Position numbers and translations under genes: made by a program. This document shows positions 27,401 through 35,415 of a stretch of DNA of 64,000 nt, piece by piece; position 1 is the stretch's first letter, and each line of letters opens with the position of its first letter. The DNA is from Actinomycetales bacterium (GTDB taxonomy: Bacteria > Actinomycetota > Actinomycetes > Actinomycetales > Dermatophilaceae), in assembly GCA_016711095.1 (NCBI GenBank), contig JADJTP010000002.1, positions 124,001 to 188,000 of the forward strand, written 5' to 3'. The notes under the pieces are model-generated. The model was given only the letters and a program-made list of their open reading frames with translations. It ran no database searches and was not told the origin of the DNA.

Positions 27401-27619
27401 CCCGACATCGGCGACCTGCACCCCGGCGACGTGCACACCGAGCCCAGCGACGACACCGAGCCCAGCGACGACACCGAGCCCAGCGACGAATCGGACGGCG
27501 ACCACACCACGCAGGTCACCGGTGGCGGACGCTCGGGCCGTCGGGGTAGCCGTGGCCGCCGTCGCCGCGGCCGGGCGAGCGCCCCCGCAGGCCCACCACG
27601 GGGCGCTGCGCAGGGTTGA
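24440..27619 (+). CDS. rne: ribonuclease E/G family protein
   Basis: A 1059-residue endoribonuclease initiating mRNA decay and rRNA/tRNA processing. Residues 1 to about 400 are Ala/Pro/Glu-rich and disordered, with repeated RRRTRR-type basic patches. The catalytic core follows: an S1 domain (VLPSMEAAFVDIGRGRNAVLY), the catalytic VVDVNTGKFIG and the zinc-link CEHCNGRGY. The C-terminal tail is acidic and ends in a basic RRGRA stretch; it includes a tandem 18-base repeat encoding EPSDDT. ATG at 24440 is preferred over an upstream start at 24404 because GAGAGGA is 7 bases upstream. The usual followers rplU-rpmA are absent; rpsT comes next. Confidence 0.95.
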   Translation: MASTEDHTPDLFEAPTAAPATDSNDTAGMPPAPVRRRAARPRAAAKAGPPPVAVAETAADGAETSHDGLVTSADGAEAMAVAPAEAAPAKRPRKAAARKSATPAAAVTDTADSEQTDAPAAGDPQAAPVKRRTRRVAAAAEGEESSEPAATPPSTAPRRRTARGRAAGQTGADEPVELTSAAASTDGAVADDVDAETGDAETVDVEGAEVAEAHDVGTVPAFGVLFQAPVSPVRRRATRPAAAPVPADEGAQATGTDLPLVANEDAEQSDLGDDESGPAARRRRRRGGKGRRGRSVEAGPGAEAGLGVEDDAPAAADEPEAGDAGPDVDVVEDGDPSESASRRRTRRRRRGSSAAEVEDRPGVVTRVREVRSARDEVTGVRGSTRLEAKKQRRRDGREAGRRRQVITEAEFLARRESVERVMVVRAKEGRTQIGVLEDGVLVEHYVSRETNATMAGNIYLGKVQNVLPSMEAAFVDIGRGRNAVLYAGEVNWDAAGMEVGAPKRIENALSSGQSVLVQVTKDPIGHKGARLTSQVSLPGRFLVYVPDSSMTGISRKLPDTERNRLKRILRDVVPESAGVIVRTAAEGASEDELRADVERLTAIWEQLKAKAEAVLSGKKGKGSAPMLLHGEPDMTVRVIRDVFNEDFGDLVISGESAWTEVNDYVASVAPDLAGRMSRWTGERDVFSHYRIDEQIAKAMDRKVWLPSGGSLVIDRTEAMTVVDVNTGKFIGSGGNLEETVTRNNIEAAEEIVRQLRLRDIGGIIVIDFIDMVLESNRDLVVRRLLECLGRDRTKHQVAEVTSLGLVQMTRKRVGAGLIEAFSEPCEHCNGRGYHVQADPVDKAAAGSADEAPAAVSGAAQPQSRSRRPRSGAPIEPQPPASPPAGGPTHAQIAAAAHAAAIKSAVPVDAVDTAAGHDTVPGDVDAVDAVDAEIVSEAPDIEGSESGSDGGLVDSGPQPEVDHAHERADHPGEVVDSEDDVHIDDVVDPDIGDLHPGDVHTEPSDDTEPSDDTEPSDESDGDHTTQVTGGGRSGRRGSRGRRRRGRASAPAGPPRGAAQG
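27440..27490 (+). repeat. 18-bp tandem repeat in rne
   Basis: The unit GAGCCCAGCGACGACACC occurs at 27440-27457 and 27458-27475, then most of a third copy to 27490. It encodes EPSDDT repeats in the acidic tail of RNase E/G and is a likely site of copy-number change between strains. Confidence 0.85.
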
Positions 27620-27661
27620 GGTCCTCGACGCCGACGCGACGCGCGCGACTGACACGTGGGG

Positions 27662-27691
27662 TTGGGCGGCATACCAAAGCGCTGGTAGATT
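27662..27691 (+). promoter_or_regulatory. candidate promoter for rpsT
   Basis: TTGGGC (27662-27667), an 18-base spacer and TAGATT (27686-27691) resemble a group 1 sigma promoter. It is the best match in the 212-base gap between rne and rpsT, leaving a leader of about 135 bases. Two copies of the CGGCATAC word also lie in this gap. Confidence 0.4.
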
Positions 27692-27831
27692 GACCCCTTG
27701 CGTGCGCGCCTGGTCGTGCGCGCACGATTGCACTACCCAGCGCGGCTCTTCCACCGGGTGCCCCACGCCCAGTCCCGAGCCACCCTGCCGCCCTCAACGG
27801 CATACCCGCATCGACCGAAAGACAGAGATCA

Positions 27832-28092
27832 GTGGCGAACATCAAGTCCCAGCTCAAGCGCATCAAGACCAACGCGAAGCGCACCGAGCGCAACAAGGCC
27901 GTCAAGAGCGAGCTGCGCACGTGGATCCGCAAGTTCCGCGACGCTGCCGCGTCCGGCGACACCGAGGCGACCTCGCAAGCCCTGCGTGAGGCGAGCGCCA
28001 AGCTCGATAAGGCCGTGTCCAAGGGCGTCATCCATGCCAACCAGGCGGCCAACAAGAAGTCGGCCATGGCCCGCAAAGCCGCCAGCCGGTAG
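27832..28092 (+). CDS. rpsT: 30S ribosomal protein S20
   Basis: An 86-residue basic helical protein of the small subunit. The N-terminus MANIKSQLKRIKTNAKR and the C-terminal IHANQAANKKSAMARK match bacterial S20. It starts at GTG 27832, after a GACAGAGATCA stretch with weak Shine-Dalgarno character. A strong terminator follows 21 bases after the stop, so it appears monocistronic. Confidence 0.97.
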   Translation: MANIKSQLKRIKTNAKRTERNKAVKSELRTWIRKFRDAAASGDTEATSQALREASAKLDKAVSKGVIHANQAANKKSAMARKAASR

Positions 28093-28113
28093 GGCAGGTT
28101 CGGCGGACCGCGA

Positions 28114-28146
28114 AAGGGCCGGCATCCCCGGAGGGGGCCGGCCCTT
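28114..28146 (+). terminator. rpsT intrinsic terminator
   Basis: AAGGGCCGGC (28114-28123) and GCCGGCCCTT (28137-28146) form a perfect 10-bp stem with a 13-base loop, followed by TTCTGTG. It sits just after rpsT and before the convergent PemK-like gene, and can serve both directions. Confidence 0.85.
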
Positions 28147-28267
28147 CTGTGTGGCCGCGGCTGCGGATACTGTCTGGCCTCACTCGCGGATGCCCGCCCG
28201 TATGCCGTTCGGCCGCGCCCGGATGTCGTGTCGGCCCCGGTCCGCCCCAGGAGTGTGGGGGTTGAGG

Positions 28268-28882
28268 TCAGCGGGCTGCGCGAACGGCGGCGGCGACTCT
28301 GTCAAAGACCGACTTCTCAAGCACGGCACCCTCGCGGCGGATCGACGCGGGGGACAGGCGCACGATCCGGTCGACCCGGGCCTCGCTGGGCCGACCGCGT
28401 CGGTCCCAGGCCCCAGAACCGACGTCGCACCAGCGGCGGCCGGCACTGCGTTCCTGCTCAAGGTCGCGGGCGTGGTCCTTGCTGGTGAGCGGCAGCGCGA
28501 GCAACCACGGCCCATCGCGGCCGACGAGCAGCACGGGCCGGTCCTTCCCGACCTTGTGGTCCTCCTCGTAGGGAACCCAGGCCCAGACGACCTCCCCCGG
28601 ATCCGGCGCTCCATCGGCTCGGGGCGACCAATGCAACTCGGGCGTGCCGGTGAAGTCTCCGGGGTAGGGGGAGACCCCCGGGCCACCAGGTGCGGGCGGC
28701 CGGGTTGTGGCTGTGGACGACTCAGCCCGGGGCGGCTGTTGCGAGCCCGGCGGCTGTTGCGAGCCCGGCCGTGGGTGCGAGCCCGGCCGTGGGTTGGAGC
28801 GCGGCGGGAGAAATTGCCGCACGGCGTCCCTAACGAGGTCGCGCCAGTGCTTGCCCGTTCCGCCCGCGTTCGTATCGCCCAC
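28268..28882 (-). CDS. PemK/MazF-family toxin-like protein, no antitoxin adjacent
   Basis: A 204-residue protein from GTG 28882. Residues 90-204 carry the PemK/MazF core: GEVVWAWVPYEEDHKVGKDR, PVLLVGRDGPWLLALPLTSK and the late RVDRIVRLSP. MazF-type toxins are sequence-specific RNases. The N-terminal 80 residues are a proline/glycine-rich linker with 6-residue repeats (PGSQQP, PGSHPR). No antitoxin-like small gene flanks it; similar solitary genes lie near rpsT-lepA in other actinobacteria, where a toxin role is unproven. Upstream is the hemL 3' end. Confidence 0.85.
   Translation of the reverse strand: MGDTNAGGTGKHWRDLVRDAVRQFLPPRSNPRPGSHPRPGSQQPPGSQQPPRAESSTATTRPPAPGGPGVSPYPGDFTGTPELHWSPRADGAPDPGEVVWAWVPYEEDHKVGKDRPVLLVGRDGPWLLALPLTSKDHARDLEQERSAGRRWCDVGSGAWDRRGRPSEARVDRIVRLSPASIRREGAVLEKSVFDRVAAAVRAAR
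28733..28795. repeat. 18-bp tandem repeat in the PemK-like gene
   Basis: Units at 28733-28750, 28751-28768 and 28769-28786 share the core TGCGAGCCCGG, with a partial fourth copy. The first two are identical. They encode the Pro/Gly-rich linker ahead of the PemK domain, so copy number would change linker length without breaking the frame. Confidence 0.85.
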
Positions 28883-28962
28883 TTCTACAGGCTAGTGAAC
28901 CTGGCATCTCGTCTGAAGCGCACCCAGGCGTGGCTGAGCTATCGGCCCGTGGAAGGTGGAGC

Positions 28963-30264
28963 TCACGTGACGGCCCCCTGAGCCGCAGCAGGGGCGGCAC
29001 GACGAAGGGCGACGTCAATCCGGCTCAGGCCCTCATCCGTCAGGGCCGTGGAGACGAACCAGGCCTCGAAGGCACTAGGCGGGAGCCACACGCCGCCATC
29101 GAGCATCGCGTGGAAGAAGCGGGCGAAAGCGGTGGTGTCCTGGGATCGGGCGGATTCGAGGTCGCACACCGGGGCGTCGGTGAAGAAGACGCTGAAGAGG
29201 TTGCCTGCGGCGTTGACCCGATGTGGGACTCCGGCGGCGCTCAAAGCGTCAGAGGTCATCGATGCGACGGCCGCTGCGTTGGCGTCGAGCGTGGCGTAGG
29301 CATCGTCGTCCAAGAGCCGCAGAGTCATCAGCCCGGCGGCCGAGGCGGCCGGGTTCCCACTGAGGGTGCCTGCCTGGTAGACGGGACCGGCGGGGGCAAG
29401 CAGATCCATGAGTTCGGCTCGTCCGACGAGGGCTGCCAACGGCAGCCCGCCGCCGATCACCTTGCCGTAGGTGATCAGGTCGGGCGCCCAGTCGCGTCCC
29501 TCAAGGCCCCAGCGACCGGCTGGGCCCACGCGGAACCCGGTGAGTACCTCGTCGAGAACGAACACGGCTCCGTGGGTGCGGCAGAGAGTTGCGAGGGCGC
29601 GGTTGAACCCGTCGGGTGGGATGATCACCCCCATGTTTGCGGGAACGGCCTCGGTGACCACCGCCGCGATCGCTGCCCCGCGTGTCCCGAACAACTCAGC
29701 TACCAGATCGAGGCGTCCGTAGGGCAACACGACGGTGTTGGCGGCGACCACGCCCAAGACGCCCGCAGAGTCCGGGATGCCCAGGGTGAGTGCCCCGGAA
29801 CCGGCCGCCACCAGGAACGCGTCAGCGTGGCCGTGATAGCAGCCGGCGAACTTCACGATCAGCGATCGGTCGGTCGCAGCCCGGGCCAGCCGAGCGGCGG
29901 TCAACACCGCCTCGGTCCCCGACGACGTGAACCGCACCCGATCAAGGATCGGGACCCTCGTGACGATCTCCTCGGCCAGCTCCAGTTCGGGGACGCTAGG
30001 CGCCCCGAACGATGGCGAGTCGGACGCGGCCTGCTGGATCGCGGCCACCACGGCTGGATGGGCGTGACCGAGGATTGCCGGTCCCCAACCGCCGACGAGA
30101 TCGACGTAGGAGCGGCCATTCACATCCTCGATCCGAGCCCCGCTGGCCCGGGCGACAAAGCGAGGCGTCCCGCCGACGGCCCCGAACGCGCGCACCGGTG
30201 AGGACACGCCCCCGGGCATGACCTTTCGCGCGCGGGCGAACAAGGCCTCGCTGAGCTCAGTCAT
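28963..30264 (-). CDS. hemL: glutamate-1-semialdehyde 2,1-aminomutase
   Basis: A 433-residue PLP enzyme of the C5 pathway that converts glutamate-1-semialdehyde to 5-aminolevulinate. Lys268 in ITYGKVIGGG is the PLP-binding residue; GPAILGHAHP and SGTEAVLTAARLAR are family signatures. ATG at 30264 overlaps the hemB stop by 8 bases, and the much longer open frame upstream lies within hemB. It is the last gene of the hemA-hemC-hemD-hemB-hemL operon. The C-terminal segment ends LRRAAPAAAQG, as in related proteins. Confidence 0.96.
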   Translation of the reverse strand: MTELSEALFARARKVMPGGVSSPVRAFGAVGGTPRFVARASGARIEDVNGRSYVDLVGGWGPAILGHAHPAVVAAIQQAASDSPSFGAPSVPELELAEEIVTRVPILDRVRFTSSGTEAVLTAARLARAATDRSLIVKFAGCYHGHADAFLVAAGSGALTLGIPDSAGVLGVVAANTVVLPYGRLDLVAELFGTRGAAIAAVVTEAVPANMGVIIPPDGFNRALATLCRTHGAVFVLDEVLTGFRVGPAGRWGLEGRDWAPDLITYGKVIGGGLPLAALVGRAELMDLLAPAGPVYQAGTLSGNPAASAAGLMTLRLLDDDAYATLDANAAAVASMTSDALSAAGVPHRVNAAGNLFSVFFTDAPVCDLESARSQDTTAFARFFHAMLDGGVWLPPSAFEAWFVSTALTDEGLSRIDVALRRAAPAAAQGAVT

Positions 30265-31246
30265 CGCCGCGAGCCAACCACTGGGCGACCTCAGTGGCCC
30301 AATAGGTGCAGACGATCCCCGCACCGGCCCGGCGAACACAGGTGAGGGCTTCCATGATCGCCGCTCGGCGGTCCAGCCACCCGGCGGCCGCTGCGGCCTC
30401 GACCATCGCACTCTCGCCTGACACCACATAGGCGGCGACCGGCACATCCGCTTCGGCGGCGGCCGCGGCCACGATGTCGAGATAGCCCAGGGCGGGTTTG
30501 ACCATGACGATGTCGGCGCCTTCGGCGAGGTCCAGCCGCACCTCGCGCAAGGCTTCGATCGCGTTCGCCGGGTCCTGCTGGTAGGAGCGACGGTCACCGA
30601 CAAGTGACGACTCGACGGCATCCCGAAACGGTCGGTAGAAGGCTGATGCGTACTTGGCGGCATACGCGAGGATGCCTGTGGTGTGCAATCCGGCGCCATC
30701 GAGGGCATCCCGAACCGCACCTACTTGACCGTCCATCATCCCGGAGGTGCCCAGCAGCGTCGCCCCGGCCTCACCGAGCAGTGTTGCCATCTGTCGGTAG
30801 CGCTGCAGGGTGGCCTCGTTGTCGACCGTCCCGTCGGCGGCCAACACTCCGCAGTGGCCGTGGTCGGTGAACTCATCCAGACAGAGGTCGGCGATGATCG
30901 GCATGTCCGGGACGGCCGCTGCAAGTCCCCGCACCCCCCTGGTGAGGATGCCGTCGGGGTCGGTTGCCCCAGCGCCGGCGGCGTCCTTGACGGCTGGGAT
31001 GCCGAACAGCATCACCGCTCCCACGCCGGCGTCGCGGGCCTTGCGCGCCGCTGCGGGGAGGGACTCCAGGGAGTGTTGGAGCACCCCGGGCATGCTCGGC
31101 ACCGCCCGGGGGCTGCTCAGAGACTCGCTGACGAACAGTGGCTGGACCAGGTCCGCGGCATTCAGGCGCGTCTCCGCGACCAACCGCCTCATCCCCGGAC
31201 TCTGCCGCAGTCGGCGGGGGCGGATGCGCTGCTGGCTGGTTGTCAT
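30257..31246 (-). CDS. hemB: delta-aminolevulinic acid dehydratase (porphobilinogen synthase)
   Basis: A 329-residue enzyme joining two aminolevulinates into porphobilinogen. The Schiff-base lysines are Lys198 (YAAKYASAFY) and Lys250 (MVKPALGY). The metal site reads LCLDEFTDHGHCG: Cys122 and Cys132 remain but the middle zinc cysteine is Asp124, a mixed zinc/magnesium-type pattern. ATG at 31246 overlaps the hemD stop as ATGA; its own stop overlaps hemL by 8 bases. The gene order puts hemB after hemD rather than first, common in actinobacteria. Confidence 0.96.
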   Translation of the reverse strand: MTTSQQRIRPRRLRQSPGMRRLVAETRLNAADLVQPLFVSESLSSPRAVPSMPGVLQHSLESLPAAARKARDAGVGAVMLFGIPAVKDAAGAGATDPDGILTRGVRGLAAAVPDMPIIADLCLDEFTDHGHCGVLAADGTVDNEATLQRYRQMATLLGEAGATLLGTSGMMDGQVGAVRDALDGAGLHTTGILAYAAKYASAFYRPFRDAVESSLVGDRRSYQQDPANAIEALREVRLDLAEGADIVMVKPALGYLDIVAAAAAEADVPVAAYVVSGESAMVEAAAAAGWLDRRAAIMEALTCVRRAGAGIVCTYWATEVAQWLARGDD

Positions 31247-32046
31247 GCCTTCCGGCTCCACTGGTCGTTGTGCAGGTGGTAAGCGACCTCGACGGCGATG
31301 GCCTGTGGATCCGCCGGATGCAGAGCATGTACGGACCAGCCCTTTTGCCGGGCGGTGTGAGCGGTGCTCTCGCCGACGCCGAATACGACGGTGCCGGGGG
31401 CCAGCACGCTGTGTCCGGCGACGGCACGGACCGCGCTGGGGGAACGCAGCAACACTGCGTCGATCTGGCCCGTGCGCAGGGCCGCTGAAGCGGCCGGAGT
31501 CGCCGTGACGGGAGCGATCCGGTATGCCGCGATGGCGGTGACCGACCAACCGGCGGACCTCAGTCCTTCGGGCAACGTCCGACTGGCGAGGTCACTGCCG
31601 GGCAGTAGGGCCGCCCGAGGCCGGCCCTGGGCCGCGGTAAGCAGCTGCGCCAACAACGCCCTGGCGCCAGAACCATCGCCGATGAGGGCCGGGACGGTCG
31701 CTGGGGTCAATGTCTGCGCCGTCGTCGGTCCCACGGCGGCGAGCTTCACACCACGGCTGAGGGCGCAGACCAGCACATCGTCGACTCGCTGGTCAAGGGC
31801 ACGCCAAGCGGGCAGCGTCCGGGCTGAGGTGAGCGCGACCCAATCGTCGCGGTCCAGCTGAGAGAGCGCATCGGCCAGCTGTTCGGCGACGCCTGGATCG
31901 TCGATTGGGGTCACGTCCAGGAAGGGCTCGATCACGGGGGTGATGCCGTGTGCGGCAAGCGCTACGGCATCGGGGCCGTTGTGGTCGGGACGGACCAACA
32001 GCACCACCGGACGCTGTCCCGTCCTCACGGGACTGTGGGGAGTCAC
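31243..32046 (-). CDS. hemD: uroporphyrinogen-III synthase
   Basis: A 267-residue enzyme that closes and inverts ring D of hydroxymethylbilane. HemD proteins are weakly conserved, but the two-lobed pattern is visible: VALTSART in the first lobe and DAVLLRSPSAVRAV plus VFGVGESTAHTARQ in the second. The position between hemC and hemB supports it strongly. GTG at 32046 is the start, 10 bases after the hemC stop. The ending HLHNDQWSRKA overlaps the hemB start codon. Confidence 0.9.
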   Translation of the reverse strand: MTPHSPVRTGQRPVVLLVRPDHNGPDAVALAAHGITPVIEPFLDVTPIDDPGVAEQLADALSQLDRDDWVALTSARTLPAWRALDQRVDDVLVCALSRGVKLAAVGPTTAQTLTPATVPALIGDGSGARALLAQLLTAAQGRPRAALLPGSDLASRTLPEGLRSAGWSVTAIAAYRIAPVTATPAASAALRTGQIDAVLLRSPSAVRAVAGHSVLAPGTVVFGVGESTAHTARQKGWSVHALHPADPQAIAVEVAYHLHNDQWSRKA

Positions 32047-32056
32047 GACGTGACCT

Positions 32057-32932
32057 TCATGCTCGTCCCGTCAGCCGAGAGGCCAGATTGACGCCGAGGG
32101 CTTCGGCCTCAGCCCTGGAGGTCACCTGTGCGGCGACGGCTCCGGTCGTGTGCCGGCTCGCAGCATCGGTCAGGCAGCCTGTGAGAGTCAGGACGGCGCC
32201 GGCCCACGTGGCGAGGGCACCGGCCGCGGTCGCGCAGTCGGCGCCCAGCGCTCGCAGCACGGCCCGCTCGGCGGTGACCGCGAGCCGGCTGGGGGTGTGA
32301 TCCAGGGCCGCGAGAACGTCGGCCAACGGTTCGGTGCGGCACTCGATGGCAAGCGCGCCCTGCCCCGGCGCGGGCGTCATGACCCCGGGTTCCAGCACTT
32401 CGGTGATCGCATCGCCGCGCCCCAAACGGATCAAGCCAGCGACGGCGAGAACGACCGCGTCGACTCGTGCATCGCGCAGCAAGGCCAGCCGTGTATCGAT
32501 GTTGCCGCGGATGGGGATCACGGTGAGATCAGGGCGCTGTCGCTCGAGGGCTGCCGTCCGACGCGGCGAGGAGGTGCCGATGATTGACCCAGGTCTCAAG
32601 GTCGCCAACTGAGCGCCGTGACGGCTGCAGAGTGCATCTCTCGGATCGGCCCGCTCAGGCACCGCAGCCAGAGTCACCCCCGGTTGTTCGTCGGTCGGGA
32701 GATCTTTGAGCGAGTGGACGACGAGGTCGACCTCATCGGCAACCAGTGCGTCACGCAGGGTGGACACGAACGCCCTAGGCTGGGCGCCGAGCGGCACCCG
32801 AGGATCATCGCCGTGGGCGCGCAAGGGAGTCAGGTCGACGACCTGCCCCAGCGTCCTGAGGATCTCGCCTGCGACCAGGTTCGCCTGGGCGAGCGCCAAC
32901 GGGCTGGCCCGGGTCCCTAGCCGCAGAGTCAC
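32057..32932 (-). CDS. hemC: porphobilinogen deaminase (hydroxymethylbilane synthase)
   Basis: A 291-residue enzyme polymerising four porphobilinogens. LGTRASPLALAQ opens the protein, VVHSLKDLPTDE is the catalytic aspartate region, and Cys233 in LGADCATAAGA anchors the dipyrromethane cofactor. The start GTG at 32932 overlaps the hemA stop (GTGA). The product feeds hemD immediately downstream. All key residues are present. Confidence 0.96.
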   Translation of the reverse strand: MTLRLGTRASPLALAQANLVAGEILRTLGQVVDLTPLRAHGDDPRVPLGAQPRAFVSTLRDALVADEVDLVVHSLKDLPTDEQPGVTLAAVPERADPRDALCSRHGAQLATLRPGSIIGTSSPRRTAALERQRPDLTVIPIRGNIDTRLALLRDARVDAVVLAVAGLIRLGRGDAITEVLEPGVMTPAPGQGALAIECRTEPLADVLAALDHTPSRLAVTAERAVLRALGADCATAAGALATWAGAVLTLTGCLTDAASRHTTGAVAAQVTSRAEAEALGVNLASRLTGRA

Positions 32933-34131
32933 GCGAGGACCTCGATCCCGAAGACTGTGAGCACTCCGGCCAGGTAGTCATCGAGATGGCCGCTTCTGGC
33001 ATGAATGGTGGCTCGTTGGGACGGGACGTGCAGGAGGCTGCCCGTCACCCGGTGTAACGAATCCCGCACGGCGGCGGCCACCTCGGGGGTGTAGCGGCGC
33101 TCGGCGGCGGCCACTTCGCGGGCGACGATATCCTCCACATGCCCCCGGACCGCAGTAACGGCCGGGGCTGCGGTCCGCGCCTGCTCGGACGCGAGGTGGT
33201 TCGATACCGCTGAGGCGAGCAGACGGCGGGCGGCAGCGACTTGCTCGGAGTCGGCGATTGGCGGGTGCGCGGCGATCTGGTCGAGACCGAGCACGGCCAG
33301 GCCGGGTTGCCGCTCGACGTCGCCACCGAGGGCCAAGTCGAGCACTGGAAGGAATCCTCCGGCGGTCTGTGCCTGCGCCGCACGCGCCGCGAGGACGGTC
33401 GGATCGAGGCGACCGGTACCGCTGCAGGCGACCACCAATTCGGCGGAGCCGAGGGCGTCGGGGAGGTCCTGTCGCCCAACGGCAGTCACGTTGTGGCGTA
33501 CGGCGAACTCCTGCGCTCGGCCGGCCGACGAGTAGACCGACAGCGGACCACAGCCACGTTTGGTCAACTCGGCTGCGATCAGGCGGGCTTGTGAACCGGT
33601 GCCCAGCAGAACGACACGACGACCCTGCACCGACCCATGGGTCAACTCGATCAGATCCAGGCCGACACCGGCGGCGGACCGTCCCACGGCCCCGACACCG
33701 GTTGCACTCGACACCTCTTTGGCGGCGCGCAGCGCAGCGGCGAAAAGGCGATGCAGCGGACCGGTCGCTTGGGCTTCGGCGGCCCGTAGCGCGTGGCGCA
33801 CTTGCCCGGTGACCTCGGACTCACCCACGACGATTGAGTCCAGCCCGGCCGCGACCGCGAACAAGTGCTGAACCACCCCACGACCGGTTCGTACGCCAAG
33901 ACGTTCGCACGCCACAGCGGACTGACCGCTGCGCAGCAGCCTGCGCAGCCGAGCAGCGGCGGGACGCGGTTCGGCCACGTCGAGATAGACCTCGAACCGC
34001 TGGCAGGTCTCCAGCACGATTGCGCCGCAGGCCCAGGAGGGCGTCGGTCGCACCACGGCCCGCGCGTGCTCGGTGAAGTATGCCAAGTCCTCCGAGGGCA
34101 CTCGGGAAAGGGTGGCAGCGATCAGCGGCAT
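32929..34131 (-). CDS. hemA: glutamyl-tRNA reductase
   Basis: A 400-residue NADPH enzyme starting the C5 tetrapyrrole pathway from glutamyl-tRNA. Cys43 in LETCQRFEVY is the catalytic cysteine; GESEVTGQVRHA and VVLLGTGSQARLIAAEL mark the substrate and NADPH regions. The usual second residue of the TCNR motif is Gln here. It heads the haem operon and diverges from the fused sirohaem gene by about 70 bases, so promoters overlap. A helical dimer domain forms the C-terminus. Confidence 0.95.
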   Translation of the reverse strand: MPLIAATLSRVPSEDLAYFTEHARAVVRPTPSWACGAIVLETCQRFEVYLDVAEPRPAAARLRRLLRSGQSAVACERLGVRTGRGVVQHLFAVAAGLDSIVVGESEVTGQVRHALRAAEAQATGPLHRLFAAALRAAKEVSSATGVGAVGRSAAGVGLDLIELTHGSVQGRRVVLLGTGSQARLIAAELTKRGCGPLSVYSSAGRAQEFAVRHNVTAVGRQDLPDALGSAELVVACSGTGRLDPTVLAARAAQAQTAGGFLPVLDLALGGDVERQPGLAVLGLDQIAAHPPIADSEQVAAARRLLASAVSNHLASEQARTAAPAVTAVRGHVEDIVAREVAAAERRYTPEVAAAVRDSLHRVTGSLLHVPSQRATIHARSGHLDDYLAGVLTVFGIEVLA

Positions 34132-34204
34132 TGCAGCACTGTACGTCTGGCTCCGGCGTCCGGCGTCCGTCTGCCCACAGGGTCGCGGCCAGTAGCCTCA
34201 GGGA

Positions 34205-35410
34205 GTGCGCAGCGGTGAGGTGTATTTGAGCGGTTTGGTGTTGGCCGGACGCCTCGTCGTGGTCGCAGGCGGGGGCCGGGTGGCCGAACGCCGGGTCCCG
34301 GAGCTCGTCGTCGCCGGCGCCAGGGTTCATGTGATCGCCCCCCAGCTGACCCCCGGCCTACACAAACTGGCCGATGACGAGGCAATCGTCTGGATGGCCC
34401 GGCGGGTCACGACGGCCGACCTGGACGGGGCCTGGTTTGTGCTTGCCCTCACCGACGATCCGGAGGCCAACGCCGCCGTGGCCGCGCAGGCCGAGCGTCA
34501 ACGGATCTTCTGTGTTCGCGCAGATGCTGCTGAGGGCGGCAGCGCATGGACTCCGGCGACCGGGCGCGCCGGCGACCTTCGAGTCGGGGTCGTGACGACC
34601 GCGGGGCCTCTCGCCGCGAGTCGAGCCCGGGATGTGGCGGTCAGCGCGCTGGGCAACGACCCAGACAGGGACGCCCCGGCCGGTTGGGTGACTCTCGTGG
34701 GCGGCGGCCCCGGTGATGAAGGCCTGGTCACCGTGGCGGGGATGCGAGCGATGCGCGCTGCGGATGTCGTGCTCTTCGACCGCCTGGCTCCAGCCGCCTG
34801 CCTCGAGAAGGCTCCCGCGCACGCGGAGCTGATCGACGTGGGCAAGGTGCCCCGGGGCGAATTCACCCCGCAGGAGGCCATCAACGCGCTCCTGATTGAC
34901 CGGGCGCGGGCTGGCTTGCGGGTCGTCCGCTTCAAGGGCGGCGATTCGTTCGTCTTCGGGCGCGGTGGTGAGGAAGCAGCGGCCTGTGCGGAGGCAGGCG
35001 TGCCAGTTAGGGTGGTTCCCGGGGTGTCTTCGGCGGTGGCTGGACCTGCCCTCGCCGGCATACCGGTCACTCATCGAGGACTGGCTCAGGGTTTCAGCGT
35101 CGTGTCCGGACACGTTGCTCCCGGGGATCCACGAAGTGAGGTCGACTGGGCTGCCTTGGCCGGCACGAGAACGACGATCGTCGTCCTGATGGGCGTGGCG
35201 AACCTGGACTCGATCTGCCGCGCGCTGCTCGACGCGGGGCTCGACCCCGAGACGCCGGCTGCCGTGGTGGCTGACGCCGGATCGGAGTCAATGCGCGTTG
35301 TGCGGGGTCACGTGGGCGGGATAGCGGCTGCGGCAGCGCGGGCGCGGATCGGCGCGCCTGCGATCACCGTCATCGGCCGGGTCGCGAGCCTTGATCTGGG
35401 GCTGCGTTGA
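34205..35410 (+). CDS. cobA: uroporphyrinogen-III C-methyltransferase fused to precorrin-2 dehydrogenase domain
   Basis: A 401-residue two-domain sirohaem enzyme. Residues 1 to about 150 form an NAD-binding precorrin-2 dehydrogenase domain with VVVAGGGRVAERR. From about 160 a SUMT domain follows with VTLVGGGPGDEGLVTV, RFKGGDSFVFGRGGEE and VPGVSSAVAGP. It makes precorrin-2 and sirohydrochlorin from uroporphyrinogen III. GTG at 34205 abuts a GGGAG; GTG at 34220 is an alternative with the same domain content. CysG-like ferrochelatase activity may be supplied by the CbiX/SirB-like gene at 40295. The gene heads the sulfur block. Confidence 0.92.
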   Translation: MRSGEVYLSGLVLAGRLVVVAGGGRVAERRVPELVVAGARVHVIAPQLTPGLHKLADDEAIVWMARRVTTADLDGAWFVLALTDDPEANAAVAAQAERQRIFCVRADAAEGGSAWTPATGRAGDLRVGVVTTAGPLAASRARDVAVSALGNDPDRDAPAGWVTLVGGGPGDEGLVTVAGMRAMRAADVVLFDRLAPAACLEKAPAHAELIDVGKVPRGEFTPQEAINALLIDRARAGLRVVRFKGGDSFVFGRGGEEAAACAEAGVPVRVVPGVSSAVAGPALAGIPVTHRGLAQGFSVVSGHVAPGDPRSEVDWAALAGTRTTIVVLMGVANLDSICRALLDAGLDPETPAAVVADAGSESMRVVRGHVGGIAAAAARARIGAPAITVIGRVASLDLGLR

Positions 35411-35415
35411 CTCTC

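Noticed and set aside
28268..28882. A complete toxin-antitoxin module
   Set aside because: No small antitoxin gene precedes or follows the PemK-like gene.
34132..34204. Cobalamin or SAM riboswitch upstream of the sirohaem gene
   Set aside because: The gap is too short, at about 73 bases, for either aptamer and lacks B12-box sequence.
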